Assembly: GCA_904396495.1 (NCBI GenBank)
Contig: CAJFOJ010000021.1
Span: forward strand, 1 to 33,086
Direction: 5' to 3'
Length of the DNA: 33,086 nucleotides
From: an uncultured Oscillospiraceae bacterium
GTDB lineage: Bacteria; Bacillota; Clostridia; Oscillospirales; Ruminococcaceae
The translations under genes and the position numbers were made by a program. The notes under the pieces were generated by a model. It did no database searches, was not told the DNA's origin, and saw nothing but the letters and a program-made list of their open reading frames with translations. Shown here one piece after another: positions 8,628 through 15,843 of the stretch. Positions within the stretch are counted from its first letter, which is position 1. Every line of letters starts with the position of its first letter.

Positions 8628-8861
8628 TTATCTTCCCCGCTTCTTTTTAGGATAGGGAGTGGGTTCGTCTGTCAAGTCCAAAAGGTAGTCAACACTGACG
8701 CTGTAATATTCCGCCAAGCTCCTCAAAACCGACTCCGTGAGTTGCTGAACACCCGTCTCGATGTAGCTGTACTTCCGCTGGGTGATGCCGATGGCTTTTG
8801 CGAGCTTCGTCTGCGTTAAGTCCCTGTCCTCCCGCAAATCTCTTAAACGATTCAAATCCAC
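8628..8861 (-). CDS. XRE-family helix-turn-helix regulator
   Basis: 77 residues, essentially one Cro/C1-type DNA-binding domain: LRDLREDRDLTQTKLAKAIG (residues 6-25), recognition region ITQRKYSYIETG, then SLAEYYSVSVDYLLDLTDEP and a basic tail. The start is GTG (8859-8861) after TTGGGAG. A close relative is encoded at 22670-22912 and shares the unusual tail TD(E/D)PTPYP. No catalytic, membrane or ligand domain, so a simple repressor is likely; target unknown. It probably heads a two-gene unit with the 87-residue ORF. Confidence 0.85.
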   Translation of the reverse strand: MDLNRLRDLREDRDLTQTKLAKAIGITQRKYSYIETGVQQLTESVLRSLAEYYSVSVDYLLDLTDEPTPYPKKKRGR

Positions 8862-8883
8862 AACACTCCCAACAATTCATCAT

Positions 8884-9758
8884 TATTTATAAAGGCACAC
8901 TTTTTTTGCGAGCGCAATGCGATTACTACGCCCCGGCAGGCAAGATTCCATCCTGGTTCGAGATACCACACTCTAAAATATCACCCACTGAAGAGGCGCT
9001 CCAATCATTGTAAAGCTATTATACACGAATTGGAAGAGGTTCGGCATCCTTTAGATTGATTTTATCTATTGAGGCAATCAGAAAACAAAGACTTTCCCCG
9101 GTACTATACAGGAGTTAAATAGTATTTTGCAGGAGCGTGGGCCTGATTTTTGCAATCCCATCCGAAAGCCCGTTTACTTTAGATGTCCCGCCAATGCGCC
9201 AGTTTATCACACGGAAAAGCAAGCCCTAAAAGATGAGATACCCGCCGCTTCACGTCTTTTAAGGCAGTTTTCATTTGATTGTAGATGTCTTCCCTAATTA
9301 GCGTTTCCCCCAGCTGGAAGAGTATCCTTCCAAACGGGGATGGGGCACTCCAATGCCGGTCAGGAAACCAAAACTCCAATTATGACGAAAACCGCTTTAT
9401 TTTCTAATAAATTTGTATATTATTTTCTGATTTAATTGTATTATTAAACGATGTTATAGAGGCAGTTATTTGGATTTACGAGAAAAAACCAGCTTCTCCT
9501 GTGATGGGAGCCAGGTTTTTATTTTCAGTGCAATTCTTATGATATAAATTAAGATAATTTTATAAGGCCGGGCAGTATTTCAGCACCGCGCATAAGACAA
9601 CGCCTTTTAACTTTGTAACATTTTTTCAAACCAAAATGAGTATGGCAGGTTCCCTAGCAGGCATAGGAAAGGGTTGACCTTTCCGGATAAATCACTTGTT
9701 TTGGTCTACCGTGAACAGAGTAATCTCTAAATTCTAAATCTTTTACTACGGTCGGAAC
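8884..9758. other. Gene-poor gap
   Basis: About 870 bp with no gene I can support. A 66-codon minus-strand ORF (9179-9379) has a TTG start, no good ribosome site and no recognisable domain; it may be a gene remnant. A terminator lies at 9483-9520. The rest is AT-rich and featureless to me. Confidence 0.4.
9483..9520. terminator. Intrinsic terminator, usable in both directions
   Basis: AAAAACC-AGCT-CTCC (from 9484) pairs with GGGAGCC-AGGTTTTT (to 9520) around TGTGAT, with small mismatches. T-runs occur on both strands. It is the first terminator downstream of the NUDIX gene. Confidence 0.6.
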
Positions 9759-10247
9759 CTACCCTTGCAATTCTTTAATAAATTTTTGTATGCGTTCAGT
9801 TACTAATTCGCTTTTTTTCATTGCCACTAACTCATTTCTGCTTACCCACTTGTATGCAATAGTTTCACCATCCTGCAGAGTAATAGAATCTTTGTCGCAA
9901 TTCGTCACACATAGAAACTCCACATAAATAGCACAATAATCATCACTTACCACTCGGCCCACTTCTAGCAGAGAATCTGAATCAATTCCCGTTTCCTCTC
10001 GAAGTTCCCTTGCTGCACAATCCAAAAGAGTTTCATTCTGCATGGCGGAACCTCCTGCTGTAGCTTCCCACATGCCGCCAAAATGTTTGCGTCTGTCTCT
10101 CTGCATTAACAAATAGCTTCCGTCCGCATGTTTCACAATAATATCGCATACCAAATGAAAAATACCCTTTGGAATACACTCTCCACGTATTAAAGTCATA
10201 CCTTTAATCTTATTTAATTTTTCATCATAGGCATCCCATAATTCCAT
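9759..10247 (-). CDS. NUDIX hydrolase
   Basis: 162 residues, cytoplasmic. The NUDIX box is complete: G66-x5-E72-x7-R80-E81-L-x-E84-E85-x-G87-I88, which binds the divalent metal for hydrolysis of a nucleoside diphosphate linked to another moiety. YLLMQRDRRKHFGGMWEATAGG upstream of the box is the typical lead-in and resembles the IDI/YfcD-like branch, but I cannot name the substrate. ATG 10245-10247 follows GGAGGA at about 9 nt. It stands alone, with a gap on either side. Confidence 0.9.
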   Translation of the reverse strand: MELWDAYDEKLNKIKGMTLIRGECIPKGIFHLVCDIIVKHADGSYLLMQRDRRKHFGGMWEATAGGSAMQNETLLDCAARELREETGIDSDSLLEVGRVVSDDYCAIYVEFLCVTNCDKDSITLQDGETIAYKWVSRNELVAMKKSELVTERIQKFIKELQG

Positions 10248-10383
10248 AAGTCAATTCCTCCACAAACTGTGATTTTATTGACATCATCGATATTGATATC
10301 ATATCATTCAAACATAAATTTTTCACTTTGCACCTTCCTTTTGTCCTTTTGAGATGGTTCTACGATAACATAGATATCCACGT

Positions 10384-10413
10384 TTGACATTATGCTTTAA
10401 TTAGTATTATACT
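10384..10413 (+). promoter_or_regulatory. Promoter overlapped by a palindrome
   Basis: TTGACA (10384-10389), 18-nt spacer, TATACT (10408-10413). The -10 box lies inside the palindrome at 10403-10430. The only plus-strand gene ahead is the SLOG-like protein about 300 bp away. Confidence 0.5.
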
Positions 10414-10430
10414 TGTACAAGTATAATACT
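10403..10430. promoter_or_regulatory. Perfect 28-bp palindrome, probable operator
   Basis: Half-site AGTATTATACTTGT (10403-10416) is followed by its exact reverse complement (10417-10430). It covers the -10 box of a TTGACA promoter, so binding would block transcription. It also carries TATAAT on both strands. No cognate regulator is seen nearby. The spacer 10431-10724 holds no gene I can support. Confidence 0.55.
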
Positions 10431-10724
10431 TTAAATAGGATATCATTTGGGGATATTTCCCAAAATAGGCTAACAAAGTGCCGGTTTTACAGGTATTATC
10501 AAGCCCAGGTAAAAAATTTAACATCAAGCCGTAGCTTTTATGACCATATACGACAGAACCGTCCACTTAAAACTGAGTGGTCTTCTCAAGAAAAGCCGCC
10601 AAATACACATGATCTTTAGGCCAAAATTTTACAATTTTTATAGATATTATAGTGTATTTGTTGACAGTTTAGCGTATGGTAATTTATACTGAATCTTATT
10701 CATCTTTATTTGGGAGAAAAGAAT

Positions 10725-11204
10725 ATGAATTTTTTATCGGAGGAAAAAAAAACTTGCTATATCGTAGGTCGCCCCGACATTCCCCAAGGATATGAGACAG
10801 TGGTGGAATATGAGCTAGACCGGCTCATGGCGCGAGGGGTTTTGAATTTCGTATTTACCGGTATGGGTCCCTTTGAGCGGCTCTGTATGGAAACACTACA
10901 AAGGCTCCAAAGTTGTTATAACTACCTTCCCATCCGATTGACCCTCATTGGGTCTGACGCCCGCTGGCTTGCCGATTTTGAGACCGATTTTAACGTGCTC
11001 TTCTGCCTCTGTCACGAATCCAGCCTGAGACTGTCCCCCGCCCGATATGCAATCCGGCACTCTAATTATTTGCTCTATTTCCAGCAGACAGACTTCGGCG
11101 GTGCCTTCAGCGACCTTCGGTATGGTCGAGATTTGGGGCTTACTCTAGTGAACGTTGCTCATTCCAAACGGGAACCCTTCAGACCGATTTCCCGGCTGTG
11201 GTGA
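10725..11204 (+). CDS. SLOG/DUF1273-like Rossmann-fold protein
   Basis: 159 residues from ATG 10725. A TTG start at 10710 would put the ribosome site GGGAG inside the gene, so ATG 10725 is preferred. Features of the SLOG (DprA/YspA-like) family: KTCYIVGRPDIPQG at the N-terminus (family pattern KTCxxTGHR), a helix YETVVEYELDRLMARGV, then LNFVFTGMGPFERLCMETLQRL in place of the usual FxxGGAxGFDxLAAExVL, then LPIRLTLIG. SLOG domains bind nucleotides or nucleotide-derived ligands; no function is established for stand-alone clostridial members. The glycine-rich loop is degenerate, so ligand binding is uncertain. Confidence 0.6.
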   Translation: MNFLSEEKKTCYIVGRPDIPQGYETVVEYELDRLMARGVLNFVFTGMGPFERLCMETLQRLQSCYNYLPIRLTLIGSDARWLADFETDFNVLFCLCHESSLRLSPARYAIRHSNYLLYFQQTDFGGAFSDLRYGRDLGLTLVNVAHSKREPFRPISRLW

Positions 11205-11478
11205 CGGAGCAAAAAACGAGCCAACCATAAACACACAACATTTTATTTTACCGTTTTGCAACGATATAATGGCCTCATCTGACTTCCAATTTTTATCTGC
11301 ATTGAAAACTATCGATGCATGGCAGTGGGGTTTTAATATTTTAACGGGTTTTACATTCCCAGCAAATAACAAATTATATATGGATATCCATGAAAAAAAT
11401 AGTAAATTGTTGAATCAATAAAACTTGAACAAATCAAGATACTCTTAAGTATCTAATAAAACGCAAAATATTATCATA

Positions 11479-11521
11479 AAAGCAGGTCAAAGGAGAGGCA
11501 ACATCCTTTGGCCTGCTTTTT
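11479..11521 (+). terminator. Strong intrinsic terminator
   Basis: A 16-bp stem (AAAGCAGGTCAAAGGA, 11479-11494, with 11504-11519), one G-U pair, 9-nt loop, then a short T-run. Serves the SLOG-like gene. Confidence 0.8.
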
Positions 11522-11726
11522 ATTATGTTCTACCGGAATATTCTTCCCATGCGTAAGTCACGGGCTGACAGCAACTAGAATTGTTCAAACCCATTGCAGC
11601 CAGGTAGTTCCATTGATTTACAACAACATTTCATCGCTCTATTTTTTAAAGTATCCCATATTTCTTTCAATCGCCAATCAAGCTATCAAAGTATTGATTG
11701 AAAAGCCACACATTAATGATTCACCT

Positions 11727-11900
11727 TCAGTAGTGTAAATGGATAACATAGGCTTTCACCATTCGATTCAGATGATGGTATATGTTAGAAATGTGAAACA
11801 TTTTTGCTGTTTTCCGAATAGTCATTTCATTCCACGCCAAAATGCATCGATGATCCTGCCCCAGTTCTTCTCTGGCACTATCGTCTAAAAATAACCAAAT
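11727..11900 (-). pseudogene. Remnant of a SpoIIID-like helix-turn-helix protein
   Basis: An open minus-strand stretch of 57 codons without a start or ribosome site reads REELGQ..., then TIRKTAKMFHIS followed by YHHLNRMVKAYV. This resembles the ELGxY...TVRxxAKxFGISKSTVHxDL segment of SpoIIID-type sporulation regulators, with changes and an apparent deletion in the recognition helix. Upstream coding is lost to a stop at 11901. Identification is by motif only. Confidence 0.3.
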
Positions 11901-12107
11901 TCAATAACCTCGTCCGCTTTTACAAAAAATAATTAAAATTTTTATGGAACAATCTAATTTTGTTTTAGATAATTTAATTTATAAATATTTATAAATGTTT
12001 TAATATAATTTCTAATTAAATAAATATTTTTAGTCGCATTATATCTAAAAAATTAGATATTTTGGATTTTTATAGGATTTTATATGGTAATTTTATTGAA
12101 AATACTG

Positions 12108-12113
12108 TATAAT
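12108..12113 (+). promoter_or_regulatory. Probable -10 box of the radical SAM operon
   Basis: TATAAT lies 30 nt before the first ATG (12143). The matching -35 region (TGGTAA at 12085-12090) is poor, so an activator or an alternative factor may be needed. The 8-bp inverted repeat at 12041-12060 lies about 60 bp upstream. Confidence 0.45.
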
Positions 12114-12142
12114 ATTGGAAAATAAGGATAGGAGATTTTTGA

Positions 12143-12937
12143 ATGATGACCTTTCATCTATCCGCACCGTTTCAATCAGATTTTACGATACAGACAAACT
12201 GTACCCATCTAAGTCGTGCGCTTCTCCTCAAATATGGAAAGTACCTGCAACATTCTCAAGAGCTGAAAGGAAAAACCGTCACCGCTTTTCGGGAAAATGA
12301 TCGTTACCGGATTGAATTTGAGGGGCATGTGACCCATACCCCAAACGCTCTATTGGAAATCGACTATATTCTCTGCGAGAACACCCAATACGATGAGAAG
12401 ATTTTTGCCCTTCACGGAGCCGCCGTCGGGTACAAGGGAAAAGCGTATCTGTTTTTAGCGTCTACTACCAGCGGCAAAACAACGCTGGAAAGCTACCTTG
12501 TCCATGCCGGTTTCGGTTACATAACTGATGACTGCATCCTCCTGGACCGGACAAACTTTGTCATATATCCTTATCAGTCGCCTATCCATCTGCGGGAGGG
12601 CGGGCTGCAGGTCCTAAAAAGGCTGCATGCCGCTCCCCAAAACCTTGAACGGTTTGGCGAAGGGGGAAACATTCGTTACGCCTATACGCCTGAAAACTGT
12701 ATCAACGGGCCAGTTCCCCTTGGAGGGATATTCTTCATCCGGAGGACGGAATCCGAAAACCGGCTGATCGAAATGTCTACCACAGAAAAAATGACCGCGT
12801 TGATGGAAGCGCCAATCACCGTATACACCGTCAGCGGGGATTATCTCAAATTCATCTCCACACTAGCGGGCCAAAACTGCTTTAGGCTATGTTATAGCGA
12901 TCTCGATTTTGTGGCGGAGGTGATAAAAAATGGATGA
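12143..12937 (+). CDS. HPr-kinase-like P-loop ATPase/kinase, first gene of peptide-modification operon
   Basis: 264 residues. The core matches the C-terminal domain of HPr kinase/phosphorylase: FALHGAAVGYKGKAYLFLA (about 88-106), P-loop ASTTSGKTTL with Lys112, then FGYITDDCILLD with the acidic pair D129-D130. The first P-loop glycine is Ala106, as in other HprK-related kinases of RiPP and exosortase-type gene sets. HPrK-like proteins in lasso-peptide clusters phosphorylate the peptide; a substrate role here is inferred. There is no HPrK N-terminal domain and the length is near the stand-alone class. ATG 12143 follows TAGGAG at 9 nt; a second ATG follows directly. The stop overlaps the next start by 8 bp. 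Confidence 0.75.
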   Translation: MMTFHLSAPFQSDFTIQTNCTHLSRALLLKYGKYLQHSQELKGKTVTAFRENDRYRIEFEGHVTHTPNALLEIDYILCENTQYDEKIFALHGAAVGYKGKAYLFLASTTSGKTTLESYLVHAGFGYITDDCILLDRTNFVIYPYQSPIHLREGGLQVLKRLHAAPQNLERFGEGGNIRYAYTPENCINGPVPLGGIFFIRRTESENRLIEMSTTEKMTALMEAPITVYTVSGDYLKFISTLAGQNCFRLCYSDLDFVAEVIKNG

Positions 12938-13652
12938 TAAATTGCTGCAAAAGGTGCTGATGGCGCAGATGAGCGTCGGAAAAGCAGTGGAAATTTCTGT
13001 TACCGGCTTCAGTATGAATCCTACCCTCTACGAAGGGGACACCATCACCGTCCAAAGGAAGGCGGATTATGATGTGGGGGATATCCTGGTGTTCACCTAT
13101 AAAAATGATGAGCTGCTGGTACACCGGCTTCTGGAAAAGAGGGACGGCTTGTATTTTTGCAAGGGGGACAACGCCTTCCGGCTGGAGGATGTGCCGTTAG
13201 AACAAATTGCTGGAAAGGTGACGGCGGTAAACGGGAGCCCCATGCTTCCCTGCCCTCAAAGGCTCATAACCCTGTCCCTGCTGGTCAACCAGGCCTTTTT
13301 TCGCTTCCGGTACGACGTTGAGAAAACAAGGCAGTCGTCTATCTATCAACTATATCAGAAAATAATTTTAAGGAAAGAGGAAAATGTGATGATTTATCAA
13401 AAGAACAAGGATTTAGAGTACATTCAAAGCGACGAGACCTCCCTAGCTGTCTTTGATCCGGAGACCCAAGATACCCATTTTTTCGATGAAGTGGGTATCG
13501 ACATTCTAAATGCTTTGGAGGAGCCTTGCGATCTTCAAATGCTGCTTCAAAAGCTTTGTACCATTTACGACGCTTCCCCCGACGAAATTAGAGGGGACGT
13601 GGAGGAATTTTTAAAAGAAACGGTATCAAAGAGGGTTGTGGTCATTATATGA
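12930..13652 (+). CDS. Signal-peptidase-like (S24/S26) domain fused to a PqqD-like peptide chaperone domain
   Basis: 240 residues, two parts. Residues 15-110 look like an S26 peptidase core: TGFSMNPTLYEGDTITVQ with Ser28, VGDILVFTY, and LLVHRLLEK with His65, then YFCKGDNAF. A Ser-His pair instead of Ser-Lys is the SipW-like arrangement. No N-terminal membrane anchor is obvious, unlike true signal peptidases. Residues about 155-240 resemble PqqD-type RiPP recognition domains (TSLAVFDPETQDTHFFDEVGIDILNAL, then an acidic helix). PqqD domains hold leader peptides for radical SAM enzymes. The start has a near-perfect GGAGGTGAT, 7 nt before ATG 12930. A second ribosome site and ATG occur at residue 154. 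The stop overlaps the radical SAM start by 4 bp. Confidence 0.75.
   Translation: MDDKLLQKVLMAQMSVGKAVEISVTGFSMNPTLYEGDTITVQRKADYDVGDILVFTYKNDELLVHRLLEKRDGLYFCKGDNAFRLEDVPLEQIAGKVTAVNGSPMLPCPQRLITLSLLVNQAFFRFRYDVEKTRQSSIYQLYQKIILRKEENVMIYQKNKDLEYIQSDETSLAVFDPETQDTHFFDEVGIDILNALEEPCDLQMLLQKLCTIYDASPDEIRGDVEEFLKETVSKRVVVII
13371..13391 (+). promoter_or_regulatory. Internal ribosome site and in-frame ATG at the PqqD junction
   Basis: AGGAAAGAGG (13371-13380) lies 8 nt before an in-frame ATG (13389-13391), with a GTG just before it. Translation from here would give an 87-residue free PqqD-like protein, the normal size of stand-alone PqqD. Confidence 0.45.
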
Positions 13653-14674
13653 GAGTGGAAACGATTTATCTGGAAATCACAAATCAGTGCAATTTAAACT
13701 GCCGCACCTGCTATAACCGCTCCGGCCTCAACCGGGAGCGAAAGGAGATTACCGCCGAACAGCTCAAAGAAATCATTGAACAGTTCATCCCCTACGGGCT
13801 AAACCGGGTAATTTTTTCCGGGGGAGAACCCAGCTTGCACTCCGATTTCCACAGCGTTCTCGACCTTGTCGACCAGTACCCCCAACTGTCCTTCGGTATC
13901 GTCACCAACGGGACAAACCTCGATGAAAAACTCATCGAAATGTTAAACACCAGGAAAAACTTCACCTTGCAGATCAGCCTGGACGGCTCTAATGAGCAGC
14001 AGAACGCAAAGACCCGCGGCAAGGGCAACTTCGAAAAAACTCTATCGTTTGCAAAGCAAATCCACTCCCCGAGCAGCCCTCCCCTATTAAAAATGGTCAT
14101 CTCCCAGCAGAATTACGACGACATTGAGGCCTTCTACAAGCTGGCCATTTCCCTAGGATTCCTCCCGGAACTGGCTTTCATCTACAAATCCGGCAACGGG
14201 TCGGATCAATGGGAGGACAAAAGCTTGTCGGCACGACAAAAACTGAAGGCATTAAACCTCATCGAACGCCTCAACGGGGAATATCACAAGGAGGCCCATT
14301 TGCCTTTATGCGCCATGAGCTGCCCTTACTTACAAGGCATCGAACATTTATCCCTCTGCGTCAAGACCGACGGCTCCATCCAGCCGTGCCAGAACCTTTA
14401 CGACAGCAGGTACAACCTGGGGAACATCTTTTCACTGGATATGGATTCCTTCACTCAGCAAGCGCAGAAGATGGCGGACATGGCAAAAAAACGGCTGCAA
14501 ATGGATTACGGGTGCGAAAGGTGCCTACTCCGGGATGGGTGCACCAAGGGATGCATGGCCGCAGCCGTCAACCTCCACGGGGACCCGATGCAGGATGACG
14601 GGGAATGCGAATACCGGAGATTTGTACTTTTAAAGAAAACGCTAGCCAGTATGAAAAAGGATTTGATGGGATGA
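13649..14674 (+). CDS. Radical SAM enzyme with SPASM domain
   Basis: 341 residues. The N-terminal CNLNCRTC gives C14-x3-C18-x2-C21, which binds the [4Fe-4S] cluster that cleaves S-adenosylmethionine. SGGEP (57-61) and VTNGTN (85-90) are the usual SAM-binding loops of the barrel. The C-terminus is a SPASM domain with C221, C225, C237, C247, C289, C292, C298, C302 and C320, enough for one or two auxiliary Fe-S clusters. SPASM proteins with a PqqD partner generally modify ribosomal peptides (thioether, C-C or epimer links). Which chemistry applies cannot be told without the substrate. Start ATG 13649 overlaps the upstream stop by 4 bp; its stop overlaps the next start (ATGA). Confidence 0.92.
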   Translation: MRVETIYLEITNQCNLNCRTCYNRSGLNRERKEITAEQLKEIIEQFIPYGLNRVIFSGGEPSLHSDFHSVLDLVDQYPQLSFGIVTNGTNLDEKLIEMLNTRKNFTLQISLDGSNEQQNAKTRGKGNFEKTLSFAKQIHSPSSPPLLKMVISQQNYDDIEAFYKLAISLGFLPELAFIYKSGNGSDQWEDKSLSARQKLKALNLIERLNGEYHKEAHLPLCAMSCPYLQGIEHLSLCVKTDGSIQPCQNLYDSRYNLGNIFSLDMDSFTQQAQKMADMAKKRLQMDYGCERCLLRDGCTKGCMAAAVNLHGDPMQDDGECEYRRFVLLKKTLASMKKDLMG

Positions 14675-15843
14675 ACAGAGAAGCGGTTTTACATTGCCTC
14701 GCAAAGGTATTGCGGCAGCCTGTGGAAAATCTGTCCTCTATTCCGCCGGAGCAGGACCTCTCCGAAATCGGGCTCGATTCCATCCGGTTTATCGAGCTCG
14801 TCGTTGCACTGGAGGACGAGTTCCATCTTGTGATACGGGACAGCGACCTTTTATTCCAAAAGTTTAACACCCTGTCAAAAGTTTACTCCATGGTGTCCTC
14901 CTATCTGTCCCCTTTGAAAAAATGCCTTATCTTGGATTGCGACAACGTCCTGTGGAAAGGGATTGCCGGCGAAGAGGAAATAAAAGTGGACGAGGAGGTA
15001 CTCGCCTTCCAAAAAGAGCTGATCTGTTTATACGAAAAAGGGGTTTTGCTCTGCATTTGCAGCAAAAACGACCAGGAAACCATCAAAGGGGTTTTCCAGG
15101 ATGAGAGGATGCTTTTAAAGGAAGAACACCTTGTCTTATCCAAGGTCAATCGAAAGGACAAAGCAAGCAATATTCTGGAAATTTCAAACGAGCTCTCCCT
15201 TTTTCCCGACAGTTTTGTCTTCGCAGACGACCTTCCCTATGAGTTAGGGCTTGTTTCCGCTATGCTGCCGGAGATTGCAACTGTCCTGGTGGATTACTCC
15301 GACATGGGCTTTATAGAGGAAATCAAAAGTCACTTTCCCTATACGGTAACGGAAGACAAAAACCGGACCATCCTCTATCGGGAACAAAAAGAGCGGGAAA
15401 AACAGCGGGCCCATTGTAGCAGCGTGGAGGAGTATAATGCCTCCCTGCAAACCGCAGTGGTCTGTGAAATAGCCTCATCGGCACAGGCAAAGCGGTTATC
15501 AGAGTTGTCAAACCGCACCAACCGGTTTAATCTGGCATGCACCAGATACTCCGAAGAGGAAATCCTGGGCATGTTGCAAAATCCGGATTATCAGGTGATC
15601 TCCCTTCAGGTTTCCGATATTTACGGTGATATGGGAATCGTCGGCATGGGGGTTTTGCACCAAAACCGCATTGAAGGGTTCATGATTTCCTGCCGGGTAT
15701 TTGACAGGGGGCTTGAGGAAATTCTACTGAAAAAGTTGCAATCCCTGTCGGCTGACCCACTCATAGGGGTTTATCGGGCAAGTGGGAAAAATAGAGAATA
15801 TGAGGATTTTTATCTAAACCACGGGGTGGCAGTCGATGAATAA
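14671..15843 (+). CDS. Acyl carrier domain fused to FkbH-like HAD-IIIC protein (glyceryl-ACP formation)
   Basis: 390 residues from ATG 14671, which shares ATGA with the upstream stop; a farther upstream start at 14605 would overlap the radical SAM gene by 70 bp. Residues 1-78 form an acyl carrier domain with the 4'-phosphopantetheine site IGLDSIRF (Ser37). Residues about 84-250 are the HAD-IIIC core: CLILDCDNVLWKGIAGEE with nucleophile-type D89 and D91. The C-terminal part (about 285-385; NRTNRFNLACTRYSEEE, IYGDMGIVG, SCRVFDRGLEE) is the acyltransferase-like half seen in FkbH. Known FkbH proteins load a glyceryl unit from 1,3-bisphosphoglycerate onto an ACP for polyketides such as FK520. Here the ACP is on the same chain, and no polyketide or NRPS gene is present. 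A phosphopantetheinyl transferase must come from elsewhere. Confidence 0.88.
   Translation: MNREAVLHCLAKVLRQPVENLSSIPPEQDLSEIGLDSIRFIELVVALEDEFHLVIRDSDLLFQKFNTLSKVYSMVSSYLSPLKKCLILDCDNVLWKGIAGEEEIKVDEEVLAFQKELICLYEKGVLLCICSKNDQETIKGVFQDERMLLKEEHLVLSKVNRKDKASNILEISNELSLFPDSFVFADDLPYELGLVSAMLPEIATVLVDYSDMGFIEEIKSHFPYTVTEDKNRTILYREQKEREKQRAHCSSVEEYNASLQTAVVCEIASSAQAKRLSELSNRTNRFNLACTRYSEEEILGMLQNPDYQVISLQVSDIYGDMGIVGMGVLHQNRIEGFMISCRVFDRGLEEILLKKLQSLSADPLIGVYRASGKNREYEDFYLNHGVAVDE

Larger units (their letters stand above)
11205..12142. other. Long AT-rich gap upstream of the radical SAM operon
   Basis: About 940 bp. It holds a terminator (11479-11521), a decayed HTH remnant (11727-11900, minus), and from 11930 very AT-rich DNA with two tandem ATTTATAAAT palindromes (near 11980-12000) and ATATCTAA/TTAGATAT (12041-12048 and 12053-12060). 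I searched it for a short precursor-peptide ORF with a ribosome site before the operon and found none. Confidence 0.5.

Noticed and set aside
10413-10619. 68-codon plus-strand ORF after the 28-bp palindrome
   Set aside because: Begins inside the palindrome, no ribosome site, no recognisable domain.
11155-11421. 88-codon plus-strand ORF considered as a precursor peptide
   Set aside because: Overlaps the SLOG-like gene, lacks a ribosome site, and is cut off from the radical SAM operon by a terminator.
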